A DNA stretch of 58,339 bases, from NCBI GenBank assembly GCA_015501055.1, contig JADNYV010000222.1:1-58339 (forward strand). The letters run 5' to 3'. Position numbers and translations under genes: made by a program. Of this stretch, positions 45,666-57,100 are shown in pieces (the stretch's first letter is position 1; each line of letters begins with the position of its first letter). Below the pieces are notes generated by a model. That model saw only the letters and a program-made list of their open reading frames with translations, had not been told where the DNA came from and did not search any database. Source of the stretch: Mucidula mucida (taxonomy: Eukaryota > Basidiomycota > Agaricomycetes > Agaricales > Physalacriaceae).

Positions 45666-47858
45666 ATCCGGGGATTTGCGGGGGTAGCGAAGCCATTGAC
45701 ATCGCTAACCGGGAAGGGCGAATGGGTTTGGGGAGAGGAGCAGCATGAGGCGTTTGAGGAGTTGAAACGGAGGATGACGGAAGAACCCGTTCTGATCGTA
45801 CCACGCGACAACGGCAAGTTTTGAGTCGAGGCAGATTCCTCGAACTATGCCAACGGGGCTGTTCTATCCCAGTTCGTCGAAGGCAAATGGAGACCAGTGG
45901 CTTTCCAATCTCGCGCGTTAAATGAAGTTGAACGCAACTACGAGATTTATGACAAAGAAATGATGGCCATCATGGACTCAATTGATGACTGGAGGCAGGT
46001 GGAGGTGTTTACCGATCATCAAAACCTCCAGTACTTCCGGAAGCCACAGAAGTTAAATCGGAGGCAGGCGAGATGGGTTACGGAGTTAGCGGAGTATGAC
46101 ATACAGATGATTCACAAGCCGTGCAAGACGATGGGGAAAGCTGATGCCTTGTCAAGGATGACAGGCCTTGAGAAGGGGGAAAAAGATAACAAAAACACTG
46201 TTTTGCTCAAGCCGGAGTTTTTTATTTCACAAATTCAATTCTCTTTACATACAGTAGATACACCGGAGGACGAATTACTTAACAAAATCAAACAAAGAAA
46301 AGGAAACAAAGACAGATACGTACAAAAAGCATTAGAAAACAAAGAAAAAGGATGGGAAGAGAAGGAAAATGGACTTATTATATGGAAGGATCGTATTTAC
46401 ATACCGAAGGACAAGGAATTGCGGGGAAAAGTTATCGGAATGCATCATGACGCACAGCTTGCAGGGCATCCGGGACGGTACAAGACTCTTGAGTTGGTCA
46501 CACGCACCTATTGGTGGCCAGGAATTAGCCGAGACGTCTGCAAATACATGGAAGGGTGTCAAAAATGCCAGGCCACAAAGTCACATCGCACGAAGCCGGC
46601 TGCACCCCTTCACCCTATTGATGTGCCAAGCAAGCCATGGGAGGTAGTAGGGACGGACATGATTGGAGAACTGCCGGAATCGGGAGGATACAACGCGATC
46701 AGCACGTTTGTGGACCATTTCACAAAGCGATTACGCATCATACCGACACACACCACTCTGACGTCAGAAGGCATGGCCCGCATCTACCGTGATCGCATTT
46801 TCCCCATACATGGGATACCACAACAGACGATACATGATCAAGGTCCGCAATACCACTCGCATTTTATGAAGGAGTTGTACCGGCGATTGGGCATTGAAGG
46901 GAACTTCACGACGGCGTACCATTCACAGGCAAATGGGCAAACAGAACGGTTAAACCAAGAGATAGAACATTTCTTACGGTTATTTGTCAATTACCATCAG
47001 AACGACTGGCACGAATGGCTACCCTCTGCCAAATTTGTTTACAATGATCGGGTACACTCGGCAACCAAAGTCACTCCGTTCTTCGCAGACATGGGCAGAC
47101 ACCCCTACAAAGGCACTGCTCCGAAAACGGCATCGAGAAATGAGACTGTGCAGGAGTTTGCCAATGGCATGAGGAAAACATGGGACAAAGTAGGGTCGGC
47201 ATTGAAGATGGCAAAGGAGGACATGAAACAGTTTTATGACAGGAAGCGGACAGAGGCAGTAGAGTACAAGGAAGGCAACAAAGTATGGCTGGAAGGGACG
47301 AATCTCAGTACGGACCAACCAATGAAGAAGCTCGATGACAAACGCTTCGGGCCGTTCAAAGTGATCAAGAAAGTCGGGACAAGCTCTTACAAGCTCCAGA
47401 TTCCTCACACGTGGAAAAGCATCCATCCCGTGTTCAATGAGGCCCTGTTGACGCCTTACCACGAGCCCCAATTTCCGACACAACCCCGAGACACACGTCC
47501 ACCACCTGTGCTGGAAGGAGCCGAACCGGAATGGGAGGTTGAGAAAGTGGTTAATTCCCGAAAGTACCGCGGGGGTTTTCAATACAAGGTTCACTGGAAG
47601 GGTTATGGCACACACGAGCAGACATGGGAACCGGCATGCAATCTCAAAAATGCCGACGAAGCTATCAGCGATTTCCACCAACAATATCCGAACAAGCCGA
47701 AGCCACCCGCGCTTGCTCGCATTGAAGTCCCCATGTCGCAATTTCCATCACATCTATTCCGACCCATGCCACCGCCTGATACCGAACCCCTTGACGTCAC
47801 GTTACCCTCTGCAGCCCTCATGGAGCGACTCTGGCGCAGAATGGAACTTGCGCCTTAA
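45666..47858 (+). pseudogene. Pol 3' half of element 4, with the longest intact integrase-chromodomain frame (653 aa)
   Basis: Starts in the RT/RNase H connection ([19 protein letters not shown]). A TGA at 45823-45825 (AAGTTTTGAGTC) stands where sister copies have TTTCGAGTC, a CGA-to-TGA change. From 45897 the frame is open to 47858: RNase H (VEVFTDHQNLQYFR, lacking about eight codons YLLGAKE-type present in elements 1-3), integrase zinc region (GHPGRYK, then EGCQKCQ), catalytic core ([27 protein letters not shown]) and chromodomain (YRGGFQYKVHWKGYG). With no gag, protease or RT it cannot move alone. The integrase could act in trans if expressed (inference). Confidence 0.83.
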
Positions 47859-47869
47859 GGAGGGGGTGA

Positions 47870-48400
47870 TGTTATGAATCGCCATATTTTCACATTTTCA
47901 CATCTTATCATATCTTATCGGGAGGCTTGTCTTATCAACCAACGGACCGTTTCATCATTTGTTTTGTCACCAATCATACTCCTTTTCATTACCGAAGCCG
48001 TACTCATGTTGGACACATGCTCAACACATGGATGACATCATACATGCTGATACCTCATGGACTTCCTATTGTATACACACCACCGACACTCGTAGCACAC
48101 ATGGTCGTTTCAGTATTATTACTTACATGCAGTTACCACTCGTATTTAATGGTTTCATGGACTAGTAGCATACAACACTGGGTCAAGGGCGTGGAGTTAT
48201 CCCTAGCGGAAACACGTATGGACAAGGAGTCCCAAACACAGGCTTACTAGTATATAAGCAGTAGTATAGTATCATTGTACTTTAGTTCCGATCTCGTTTA
48301 TACACCTGGCCTAGCCTAGTTCTACGAACGCAAACACTTTCTTCCTTAGTTTCTTGCTGTGGTACCTGGTTGAGTCTCATGGCTTAGTCAGTCGCTAACA
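47870..48400 (+). repeat. 3' LTR of element 4
   Basis: TGTTATGAATC to GTCGCTAACA, 531 bp, the best-preserved LTR of the family. It is preceded by polypurine tract GGAGGGGGTGA (47859-47869) and followed by GATAGCGG host sequence. Confidence 0.88.
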
Positions 48401-49057
48401 GATAGCGGACATGACTTTTTTGGAGTGAGAATTCTCTTTCAGCTGAGGCGTTGAGCAGGAGGCTAGAGCGGTCCATTAATTTGCAACTATAAGATAATAT
48501 GCCCTGGCTGGTATGCCCACATCAGTAAATCGCAAGGTGTGTAGACGGTATAGACTATACCATCTATACCCCTTCCGGGTAGTATAGATCCCCACTGGGA
48601 TCTCGTAGCCCTTGACTCTTCTATACCCACCTGTGGTATAGATATCGTAACTGGCAGCAAGAGCAACCACAAATCTAATTGGCCCGCCGGGATCTACAGC
48701 ATTCGAGAGAGACATAGCGACAGGGTGTGGTGATGGGTGGATGGTGGTTGGAGGAAGAAAGAGAGCACAGAATGCAATGAGTCGAATGACGAGAATAGCA
48801 CTCAGGCCGACAAGGAGATCAAAGTATAAGTGTATAGAACGTGTCGCGCACATTACCTAGCACGATATCCAGAAATTGGCAACTGGCGCCGGTGGAAATG
48901 ACGACGTACCGTTTGAGCGAGACGAAGAGATAGGGCGCCCATAATATTCAACTTATCGATGCTGCAGGGTGCGAATGATCGGGAACCGGCAAGTCACATA
49001 AGCACAATCAACGAAGGGCGCCCGGCGACATTTCTCTCTTAACCACCATCATCTATC
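48401..49057. other. Intergenic, upstream of the AAA-ATPase-like gene
   Basis: Contains a cluster of short hairpins (48547-48641, listed separately). A minus-strand frame of 125 codons (48476-48853) runs through them; its Tyr/Gly-rich repeats simply reflect the CTATACC units, so I do not call it a gene. The right half should hold the promoter of the gene at 49058. Confidence 0.4.
48547..48641. repeat. Cluster of four CTATACC/GGTATAG and AGATCCC hairpins
   Basis: In 95 bp there are four perfect 7-bp inverted repeats: GGTATAG-a-CTATACC (48547-48561), TCTATAC...GTATAGA (48563-48588), AGATCCC-cact-GGGATCT (48586-48603) and CTATACC...GGTATAG (48621-48641). Function unknown. Confidence 0.75.
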
Positions 49058-50485
49058 ATGGCGTCTACCCCAGCACTGCACATTTCTCAATCACTGATCA
49101 GTTTGACTAGTTCTCCCTGTCACAGTCCGGCTTTTGACGTTGACTATGATAGCCCGTCGCCTCGTTCTAATGACAGTGGTAAGAGATTATGTATTGTCGC
49201 GTTCTGTGTTCGCTCAACTAGGAACAGACGGCTTTTTGGAATCCCCGCCCAGCTCGTTGTCTAGCGATTCCAACCACCACAAGCAACCATTCAACTCGTA
49301 TAACGAAAGTCTCAAACCAGATCACTTCAACCATTTGTCAGAGTCTGAAGCCGAGCCCGACACGTGGCAAGAAGGGCTGGAAGTGTTCCCTTCGAAGCCT
49401 GTTTGCCTCCGGAAACATATTTGTATCGGACGTGTTGGAGGTATAAGAGTAAGTAATATTTTAGCATCTTCAATCCGTCTCTTATGAGACGTTGTAGCGC
49501 CTTCCCTTCGCCCAGCGGGCCTCGTTCAGAACCCTTGTCAAGTCACCAACAATTTTTGTTGATAAACTTGCCCAGATACAGCAACTATGTGACATTCAAA
49601 CCCTTGACGGCCGCCTCACCCTGATTCGTCAACCCCACGGTTTCGGAAAAAGTAGCTTCCTCTCCATGGTTGGTAGTGTTCAGGATCTCAATCGCCAACC
49701 GGACTTTTGTCAAGTCTATGGGCCGTCCTCTAGGGAAGAGGCTTTGGTCCTTTGCCTAGACCTCGACACACTGCCATCTGAGGCCCGTGTTTTTCAAGCT
49801 GGCTTTGACAAGCATTTGCATGGCGTAATGCGAGGGTTTTTGATTCGTTATCGAGATCTTCTGGATATATCCCAACCCAAAATAAACCGCCAGATGTATA
49901 ACGACATGCAAGGATCGGTCTTTGAATGGGTGATGGTGAGTTGTTCTTGGCCTAAAGGGTGTGTTTCTGAGCTCAATTTGCTTTCAGGAAATTGTAGCTC
50001 TCTCAGAGTACAGCGTTGTTCTTCTCATTGACAACTTAAATGCTTCGCTTGTTAAATCGACCGAGGACAACATCGACGCGATTCAATCAATTCTCCAACC
50101 ATACCTACTTGAACCTGTCTACCAAGCGATGAATAATGGCGCTATTACCGGAGGCTTTGCAGTTGCTCTACCTTTCTCGGATGAGCCGGCATGGACACAG
50201 AGGGGACGAACTCCAGGATACCAACGAGGAGAATTTTTCAGCGGCATCGCAGGCGGGACTTCCAACTCGGATTTAGTCAACCGCACATTTGGCTTCTCCA
50301 AAGAAGAGATTGCTGGGCTTGCCGCGGAGTGTCTTGCCCCCGAGGACGTCGAGCCTTTTGTGAATCATGCAATGGAGATGCGGGATGATCGCTTTGAGTT
50401 GTGCGGCATGTCCAATGTTCTTGCTATGCTACGGAAGAGGATTGGGCAAGATGACTATGAACCCAATTTTCCATTTCTGAGATAA
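49058..50485 (+). CDS. AAA-ATPase-like domain protein (PF09820-type), intact, 427 aa
   Basis: Exons are 49058-49178, 49222-49448, 49498-49935 and 49988-50485. All junctions keep frame and the stop is at 50483-50485. The first ~95 residues are Ser/Pro/acidic and disordered-looking. A P-loop-like block follows: FVDKLAQIQQL, then RQPHGFGKSSFLSM (Walker A equivalent of the family's RRPxxFGKS). The Walker-B-like strand reads VVLLIDNLNASLV, where family members usually have an acidic pair (DEY), so ATP hydrolysis may be impaired. The C-terminal PD-(D/E)xK nuclease-type domain often fused to this family is absent; the protein ends shortly after ERKRIGQDDYEP-like sequence. Such proteins are expanded in basidiomycetes and their role is unknown. 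It is the only intact host gene between two retrotransposon blocks. Confidence 0.83.
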
Positions 50486-51036
50486 TCGTTATATTGTTAC
50501 ATTTTCCTCCAACCAATTGCCTGCTGTCTTTCTCTGCTTTCTCCACCTATTGCTACTTGCCAATGTACCATAAACTTTCATTTTCTGGCTATCCCGTATC
50601 TTTGCTGTGTTTCTTTCATTGTCGACATCGTATTACATTATCATCTTGTCCTATACCAACACGCTTCTCCTTGTATTCTATAGCACTCTTTCTGGGCTGT
50701 GATATCATCTCGCGTCAGATTGATTCATTTGCTTTGATGAAGATCAAAGTAGCTTGCTGCATGAGCAAGATACTGCACGGGCACTGTAGGACGCGAGGGA
50801 GGCAGAGAGAAGAGAAACGGGAAGGAGAAGGAGAAGGTGGAAGATTATGGTAAAGAGTAGGATACGCGCAGGCGTAGGCGAGGTCGGTAAAATATGAAAG
50901 ATCTAGCCCAATTAATGGGTGGGAGAATGGGAGCCTGATTCCAGGTTCACGCCTGCGCCTGGCAATAACATTTATGTTACATCACGTTGATTTGATGTTG
51001 GCGTCATGGGTTGAGACCATTCACCCCACCGGGATG

Positions 51037-51659
51037 CAATATTGCATGCAAAAATGTGCCTGAGAAATCGCTCTGGGTAGATGAGTCAGCCAGATGACCA
51101 CATATCAAACAATTAAGTCCCCGCTGTCACTGGCCGCGCTTTTTGGGTCGAGTATCACTTGCGGGTGCACGACAAACACTCCCTGCCCAAAAAGGTGCTC
51201 TAATGGCGGGGGGTATTTGGGCAGCGACAACGAGGGCGGGATTGGCGCGAGACCCCGTGATCGGCTGACCTGTTTCAATGACTCAGGCATTTGTCATGCA
51301 CATCGTGATAACTACTTGAAGTGAGCGATGTGGGACAGTGGCGCATACAGGACATGCTCAATATGATGAAGTATCATACACAGTCTCTACTGTACATGAA
51401 TCATAGGATTTCTTGTCCCAAAACCAATTTTTTATCATAGAACACCGTGGAAGTTGGTGTTTGAGGCCGCCACAATGTTGCTGGGCCTGAGAAGCATTGA
51501 AAATACTCATACAACTGATATAACACCCTATCACAAAGAAATTGGGACTAGAAGTGCCCCGTTACTGGTGTACAACGCGCTCGAGCCCAAGGCCAGCCCC
51601 GGAGTGCCGGAGCGGTGGCGGGGAATGCTGAGCCAGGCACAATTTTGCATGCAATATTG
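51037..51659. repeat. Possible non-autonomous element bounded by 26-bp inverted repeats
   Basis: CAATATTGCATGCAAAAATG at 51037 continues to GTGCCTG (51062). The reverse complement of 51634-51659 matches 25 of 26 positions. The ends enclose 623 bp with no coding frame. I do not see a clear target duplication, so the transposon interpretation is tentative. Confidence 0.5.
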
Positions 51660-51683
51660 TGGCCCAGTGCACCAACACTTCCC

Positions 51684-51747
51684 ACTTAACCCACCTAATT
51701 AGGTGGTCAGGACACCTCCGGGTGACCCCTAATTAGGTGGGTTAAGT
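51684..51747. repeat. Perfect 20-bp-stem hairpin
   Basis: The arm ACTTAACCCACCTAATTAGG (51684-51703) and its exact inverted complement (51728-51747) flank a 24-nt loop. It lies between the AAA-ATPase-like gene and element 3. It could be a folded terminator-like structure, a MITE end or a remnant of a palindromic repeat; nothing in the sequence decides. Confidence 0.75.
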
Positions 51748-51922
51748 TGTTATTTACACCTTTGCATATTTTCTAGCATACATACGGACTTGTAGCATGC
51801 TCAATGTACCACTGGGAACTATTTGGTCCCACTAGCCATTGTACCGCATCATCAATGTGCCATCACTGCGGCCGCTCATCAACCCAACGCTCCTCCCGTC
51901 AATTTGTCGCTGTCGCGTGATC

Positions 51923-52451
51923 TGTTATGAATTGCCATATTTTCACATTTTCACATCTCATCATATCTTATCGAGGGCTTGTCTCATCAACCAACGGACT
52001 GTTTCATCATCTGTTTCGTCACTGATTATACTCCTTTTCATTACCGAAGCCGTACTCATGTTGGACACATGCTCAACACATGGATGACATCATACATGCT
52101 GATACCTCATGGACTTCCTATTGTATACACACCACCAACACTTGTAACACACAGGGTTGTTTCAGTATTATTACTTACAGGCAGTTACCACTCATATTTA
52201 ATGGTTTCACGGACTAGTAGCATACAACACTGGGTCAAGGGCGTGGAGTTAACCCTAGTGGAAACATGTATGGACAAGAAGTTCCAAACACAGACTTACT
52301 AGTATATAAGCAGTAGCGTAGTATCACTGTACTTTAGTTCCAATCTTGTTTATACACCTGGCCTAGCCTAGTTTCACCAACGCAAACACTTTCTCCTCAA
52401 GTCTCTCTGTGGTACCTGGTTTAGTCTTGTGGCTCTTGTCAGTTGCTAATA
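51923..52451 (+). repeat. 5' LTR of element 3
   Basis: TGTTATGAATTG to GTTGCTAATA, 529 bp. The canonical end CTAACA is changed to CTAATA. The flanking 5-mers (TGATC, and GAAGA inside the element) give no test of target duplication, because the far flank is outside the window. Confidence 0.83.
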
Positions 52452-53049
52452 GAAGATCAAAACTACCTTCTACCACCTACCACACATCCCTGATTGTTGA
52501 TTGGCACTTCGCCGTTTGATCATCACACATTCCCCTATTCCTTTTCTCTGTTTACAGATCAACGGATTCCTAATTCCAGTGCACGTCTGCATACATGTGT
52601 ATTGGTCCCAGTAGCGCTGGCTAACAGTTAGAGATAACTGCCTCGGGTGCTAGAAGTAGCCACTCTCATGAGAACAAACTTTTGGCAGTTGCACTTCAGT
52701 GGGCGCTGTTTACGGGTCAATCCTTGTTCCCAGGAAAACTTTGGCTTACCTTACACTAGAGGGATGTCGGCTGGGCAATTGCAAACTTGTGACGAGCTCT
52801 TGGGCTCCGTAGACACGTAGTCAGTAGTTGGTAAAATAGCGTAAACAGTTACAATACCTACCTACTTTACTTACCTTACGATACACATCATCATTCCCCA
52901 ACCTACTAAGTCCTGGATTCTATCTCAGATCTAGGCGATTCCTCCTTATTCATCCAAACCTCTATTCCCTCACCCGTTCATCCAAACCCGCATCACCCAT
53001 ATCCCCACTTTCAGTCTTTCACTCTCCAATCTCATCACCCCAATTCACC

Positions 53050-53951
53050 ATGTCCAACGAAGCACCTGATCTGGCCATTACGCCAATGCCGAACCCAAAG
53101 GCCAATCCCTTGTCAATAAGCCTTATGACTATGACGGGGACAAGACCAAATACAAGAGTTGGTGGCGGTTAATGTTCACATACATCCATGACAAGAAGAA
53201 CAATATCACATCTGACTCCGAAAGGATGATGTTGTTCTCTCCTACATCCGAGGAGATCATGTCAATGCATGGGTCCAGAACTACACGGACCAGAACTTAC
53301 GAGAAAGAGGAATGGAGAGTCTCCTGGGCGCAGTTCAAGGAGATTTGAAGGAGCGATTTGTGGATTCCAACCTTGCGCAAGACGCGCAAGACCAGATTGA
53401 GCGGTTGCGCCAGGGGCAAGACACCGCTCAAGACTTCTTCCAGAAGTTTGAGATCTGCTCACTCAGGCAGGATATTCGAAGGATGACACATATGTTGTGC
53501 GTCTTCTCGAGACCAACGTCAACGAGAAGATTATCGACCAGATCTATGGCAGCCGAGACGGGTTGCCAGAGAATACAATGATTGGAAGAAGCAAATCATT
53601 TAGATTAATGAGCTGTGGAGAAGGCGATGGCAAGCAAGAGGCCCAGAATGCAGTCCCGGCCCCAGGCTCCGCAGGGAACTCTATTGAGAGCCAATCCAAC
53701 AAACCCACTCCTGCCGCCGATCACGCAACAAGATGCCACCGGCGTTACCTATGAGGAGCCGGCAGGCCGATGGACATTGACAATGCACGTCAAAGAGGAC
53801 TTTGCTTCAGCTGTGGCAAACACGGCCATGTCAGCAGGTTCTGTCCCAAGAAGGGTTGACCCCAGCAGATTCGGGGTTATGGACCGAAATGAATGACGAG
53901 GAGAAGAAGAAGTTGGCCGAAGAGTTGGGTTTTGCGAAGCTCCCGCAGTAG
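53050..53951 (+). pseudogene. Gag of element 3, multiple frameshifts
   Basis: MSNEAP start at 53050. The core motifs (FVDSNLAQDAQDQIERLRQG, NVNEKIIDQIYGSRDG) are in different frames. The zinc-knuckle sequence (LCFSCGKHGHVSRFC) is recognisable near 53800-53855 but isolated. Ends ELGFAKLPQ-stop at 53951, as in its sisters. Confidence 0.75.
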
Positions 53952-54149
53952 ACGCAGTCCTGCCGGAGCAGTCATCAAGGAAAGGTTGTCAGATGCAGAA
54001 TCTATTTACAGTAAGGTACTGAAACATCTAAAATATCATTGACGACTTTACCAACAAAACCTGGAAAGAAAGATTTGAGCCAAATACACCCAAGTGGATT
54101 GCACAACGGCTAAGAGAGGACAAAGTGTGAGAGCAGTGGAATTTGAGAG

Positions 54150-57100
54150 CATGGATGCCGGAGCGGAGAGAGAGAGAAGCAACGGAGGAAAGTGATGGCA
54201 ATCAGAGCGTTGACAAGGAAGCTGCAGTGGAAGTTGTGAAGGAGTTGAAAAAGTCGAGGAAGTACATCCGGGGAACAAAGGGGCAGACATGAAACTCCGA
54301 GTAACCATAGAGAGCGTGCACACAGGCTCTGAATGGGAAACGAGTGCCCTTCTGACAGTGGAGCAACGGGTTCTTGCGTCAATAAAGAATTTGTCGAGAA
54401 GAACGGACTCCCGATCAAGAAGTTACGGTTAAGCTCCTGTCTACAATGCAGATGGAACCCTAAACAAGGGAGGGGCAATCGAAGGTTTTGTGGAGGTCGG
54501 ATGAAGATGGAATCACGCCGAAAAGATTGAGTTGGCCGTCACCAATCTTGGCAAAACAAGTATCTTTTTGGGCTAGATTGGTTACGATATCACAACCCCA
54601 CAATCAACTGACGGAATCCACATTGACTTTCATCAATGCCCAGACGCTGCGGCTATCTACCCGAGTACGACTCGCCAGAAGACGAAGGAGAAGATGTAGA
54701 AGAGAAGCTGGAGGAGGGAGAGCGTTGTTTTGGATGGACTGGGACAACTATCGCAAAAGCGGTAAAAAGCTGAGATCACAACAGCCTTCATCCGCTGCTG
54801 CACCTTACATCAGGAATTCTCCAATGTATTAGCAAGGCGGACTTTGACAAGCTACCGGAGCAAAGACCCTGGGATCACGCGATAGAACTTACGCCTGGTT
54901 CCAAACCGGTTGACTGCAAGGTTTATCCCCTTAGTCCATTGAGCAGAAGGTGTTAGATGAGTTCTTGGAGGAAAACATACGCACGGGACGCATACGGCCA
55001 TTAATCTCACCCATGGGTCACCATTCTTCTTTGTCAAGAAGAAGGACGGAAGTCTTTGGCCCGTACAGGATTATCGGAAATTGAATGACATGACAATCAA
55101 AAACCAATATCCCTTGCCATTGATCCAGAAGCTTATCAACAAGCTAAAGAAGCAAGTGGTTTACAAAGATGGATGTCCAATGGGGTTACAATAACATCCG
55201 GATCAAAGAAGGTGATGAGTGGAAAGCGGGTTTAGAACAAACCGAGGCCTGTTCGAGCCCTCAGTATGTTCTTTGGACTTACAAACTCGCCGGCAACTTT
55301 TCAATCGTTTATGAATCACATTCTGAAGGAGTTGATTGATGAGGACATGTTATAGTATACTTAACGATATACTTATCTTTACAAATACTTTGGAAGAGCA
55401 CAGACACATTGTACGAAAGGTATTGAGATATTACGAGTAAATAAGTTGTATTTAAAACCCGAGAAATGTAGTTTTGAGGCACATACTATAGATTACTTGG
55501 GAGTGATTGTTGGAGGAGAAGTGAAGATGGATCTGGCAAAAGTGGCCGTAGTGAAGGAATGGAAGGAGCCGACAAAGAAGAAGGAAGTACAGTCATTCCT
55601 GGGCTTCTGCAACTTCTACCGATGTTTCATCCGGGGATTTGCGGAAGTAGCGAAGCCATTGACATTGCTAACTGGGAAGGGCGAGTGGGTTTGGGGCATG
55701 GAGCAGCACGAGGCGTTTGAGGAGTTGAAACGGAGGATGACGGAAGAACCCGTCCTGATCGTACCACGCGACAATGGCAAGTTTGAGTCGAGGCGGACTC
55801 CTCGAACTATGCAAAGGGCGTTCTTTCCCAGTTGGTTGACGGGAAAATGGAGACCAGTAGCTTTTGGATCTCGCGCGCTGAACGAAGTGAAGCGCAATTA
55901 TGAGATCTACGACAAGAGATGATGGCTATTATGGACTTGATTGACGACTGGAGGCAATATCTCCTAGGGCAAGGAGACAGTGGAGGTTTTTACCGATCAT
56001 CAAAACCTTCAGTACTTCCGGAAGCCACAGAAGTTGAATCGGAGGCAGGCGAGATGGGTTACGGAGTTGGCGGAGTATGACATACAGATGATTCATAAGC
56101 CGGGCAGGACAATGGGAAAAGCTAATGCCTTGTCAAGGATGACAGGCCTTAAGAAGGGGGAAAAAGATAACGAAAACATTGTTTTGCTAAACCGGAGTTT
56201 TTTATATCACAAATTCAATTTTCTTTACATACAGTAGCTACACCGGAGGACGAATTACTTAACAAAATCAAACAAAGAAAGGAAACAAAGACAGATACGT
56301 ACAAAAAGCATTAGAAAACAAAGAAAAAGGATGGGAAGAGAAGGAAAATGGACTTATTATGTGGAAAGATGTATTTACATACCGAAGGACAAGGAATTGC
56401 GGGGAAAAGTTATTGGAATGCACCATGATGCACAGCTTGCAGGGCATCCGGGACGATACAAGACTCTCGAGTTGATCACATGCACCTATTGGTGGCCAGG
56501 AATCAGCCGAGACGTCTGCAATACGTGGAAGGGTGTCAAAAATGCCAAGTTACAAAGTCACATCGCACAAAGCCGGCTGCACCCCTCCATCCTATAGACG
56601 TACCAAGCGAACCATGGGAGAAAGTTGGGAGGACATGATCGGGAATTGCCGAGTTGGGAGGATACAATGTGATCAGCACGTTTGTGGATCATTTCACAAA
56701 GCGGTTACACATCATACCAACACATACCACTCTGACGTCAGAAGGCATGGCCCGCATCTACCTGATCGCATTTTCCCATACATGGGATGCCACGACAGAT
56801 GATACATGATCGAGGCCGCAATATCACTCGCGTTTATAAAGGAGTTGTACCGGCTGTTGGGCATTGAAGGGAAACTTTACAATGGCGTATCATCCACAGG
56901 CAAATGGGCAAACGGAACGGTTGAACCAAGAGATAGAACATTTCTTACGGTTATTCGTCAATTACCATCAGAACAACTGGCATGAATGGTTACCCTCTGC
57001 CGAATTCGTTTACAATGATCGGTACACTCGGCAACCAAAGTCACTCCGTTCTTTGCAGACATGGGCAGACACCCCTACAAAGGCACCGCTCCAAAAACGG

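Larger units (their letters stand above)
45142..48400 (+). mobile_element. Internally deleted Ty3/gypsy derivative, element 4
   Basis: LTR (45142-45665), partial pol (45666-47858), polypurine tract (47859-47869) and LTR (47870-48400). The leader, gag, protease and most of RT are missing, so it is non-autonomous. It shares its left LTR with element 2, making an LTR-internal-LTR-internal-LTR tandem. I see no matching target duplication at the outer edges. Confidence 0.82.
50486..51922. other. Intergenic between AAA-ATPase-like gene and element 3
   Basis: About 1.4 kb with no supported gene. It contains an inverted-repeat pair (51037-51062 and 51634-51659) that may delimit a small non-autonomous transposon, and a strong hairpin at 51684-51747. 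Both are listed separately. Confidence 0.45.

Noticed and set aside
48476..48853. Minus-strand 125-codon frame as a gene
   Set aside because: Its Tyr/Gly pattern is produced by the CTATACC hairpin cluster, and there is no family motif or splice support.
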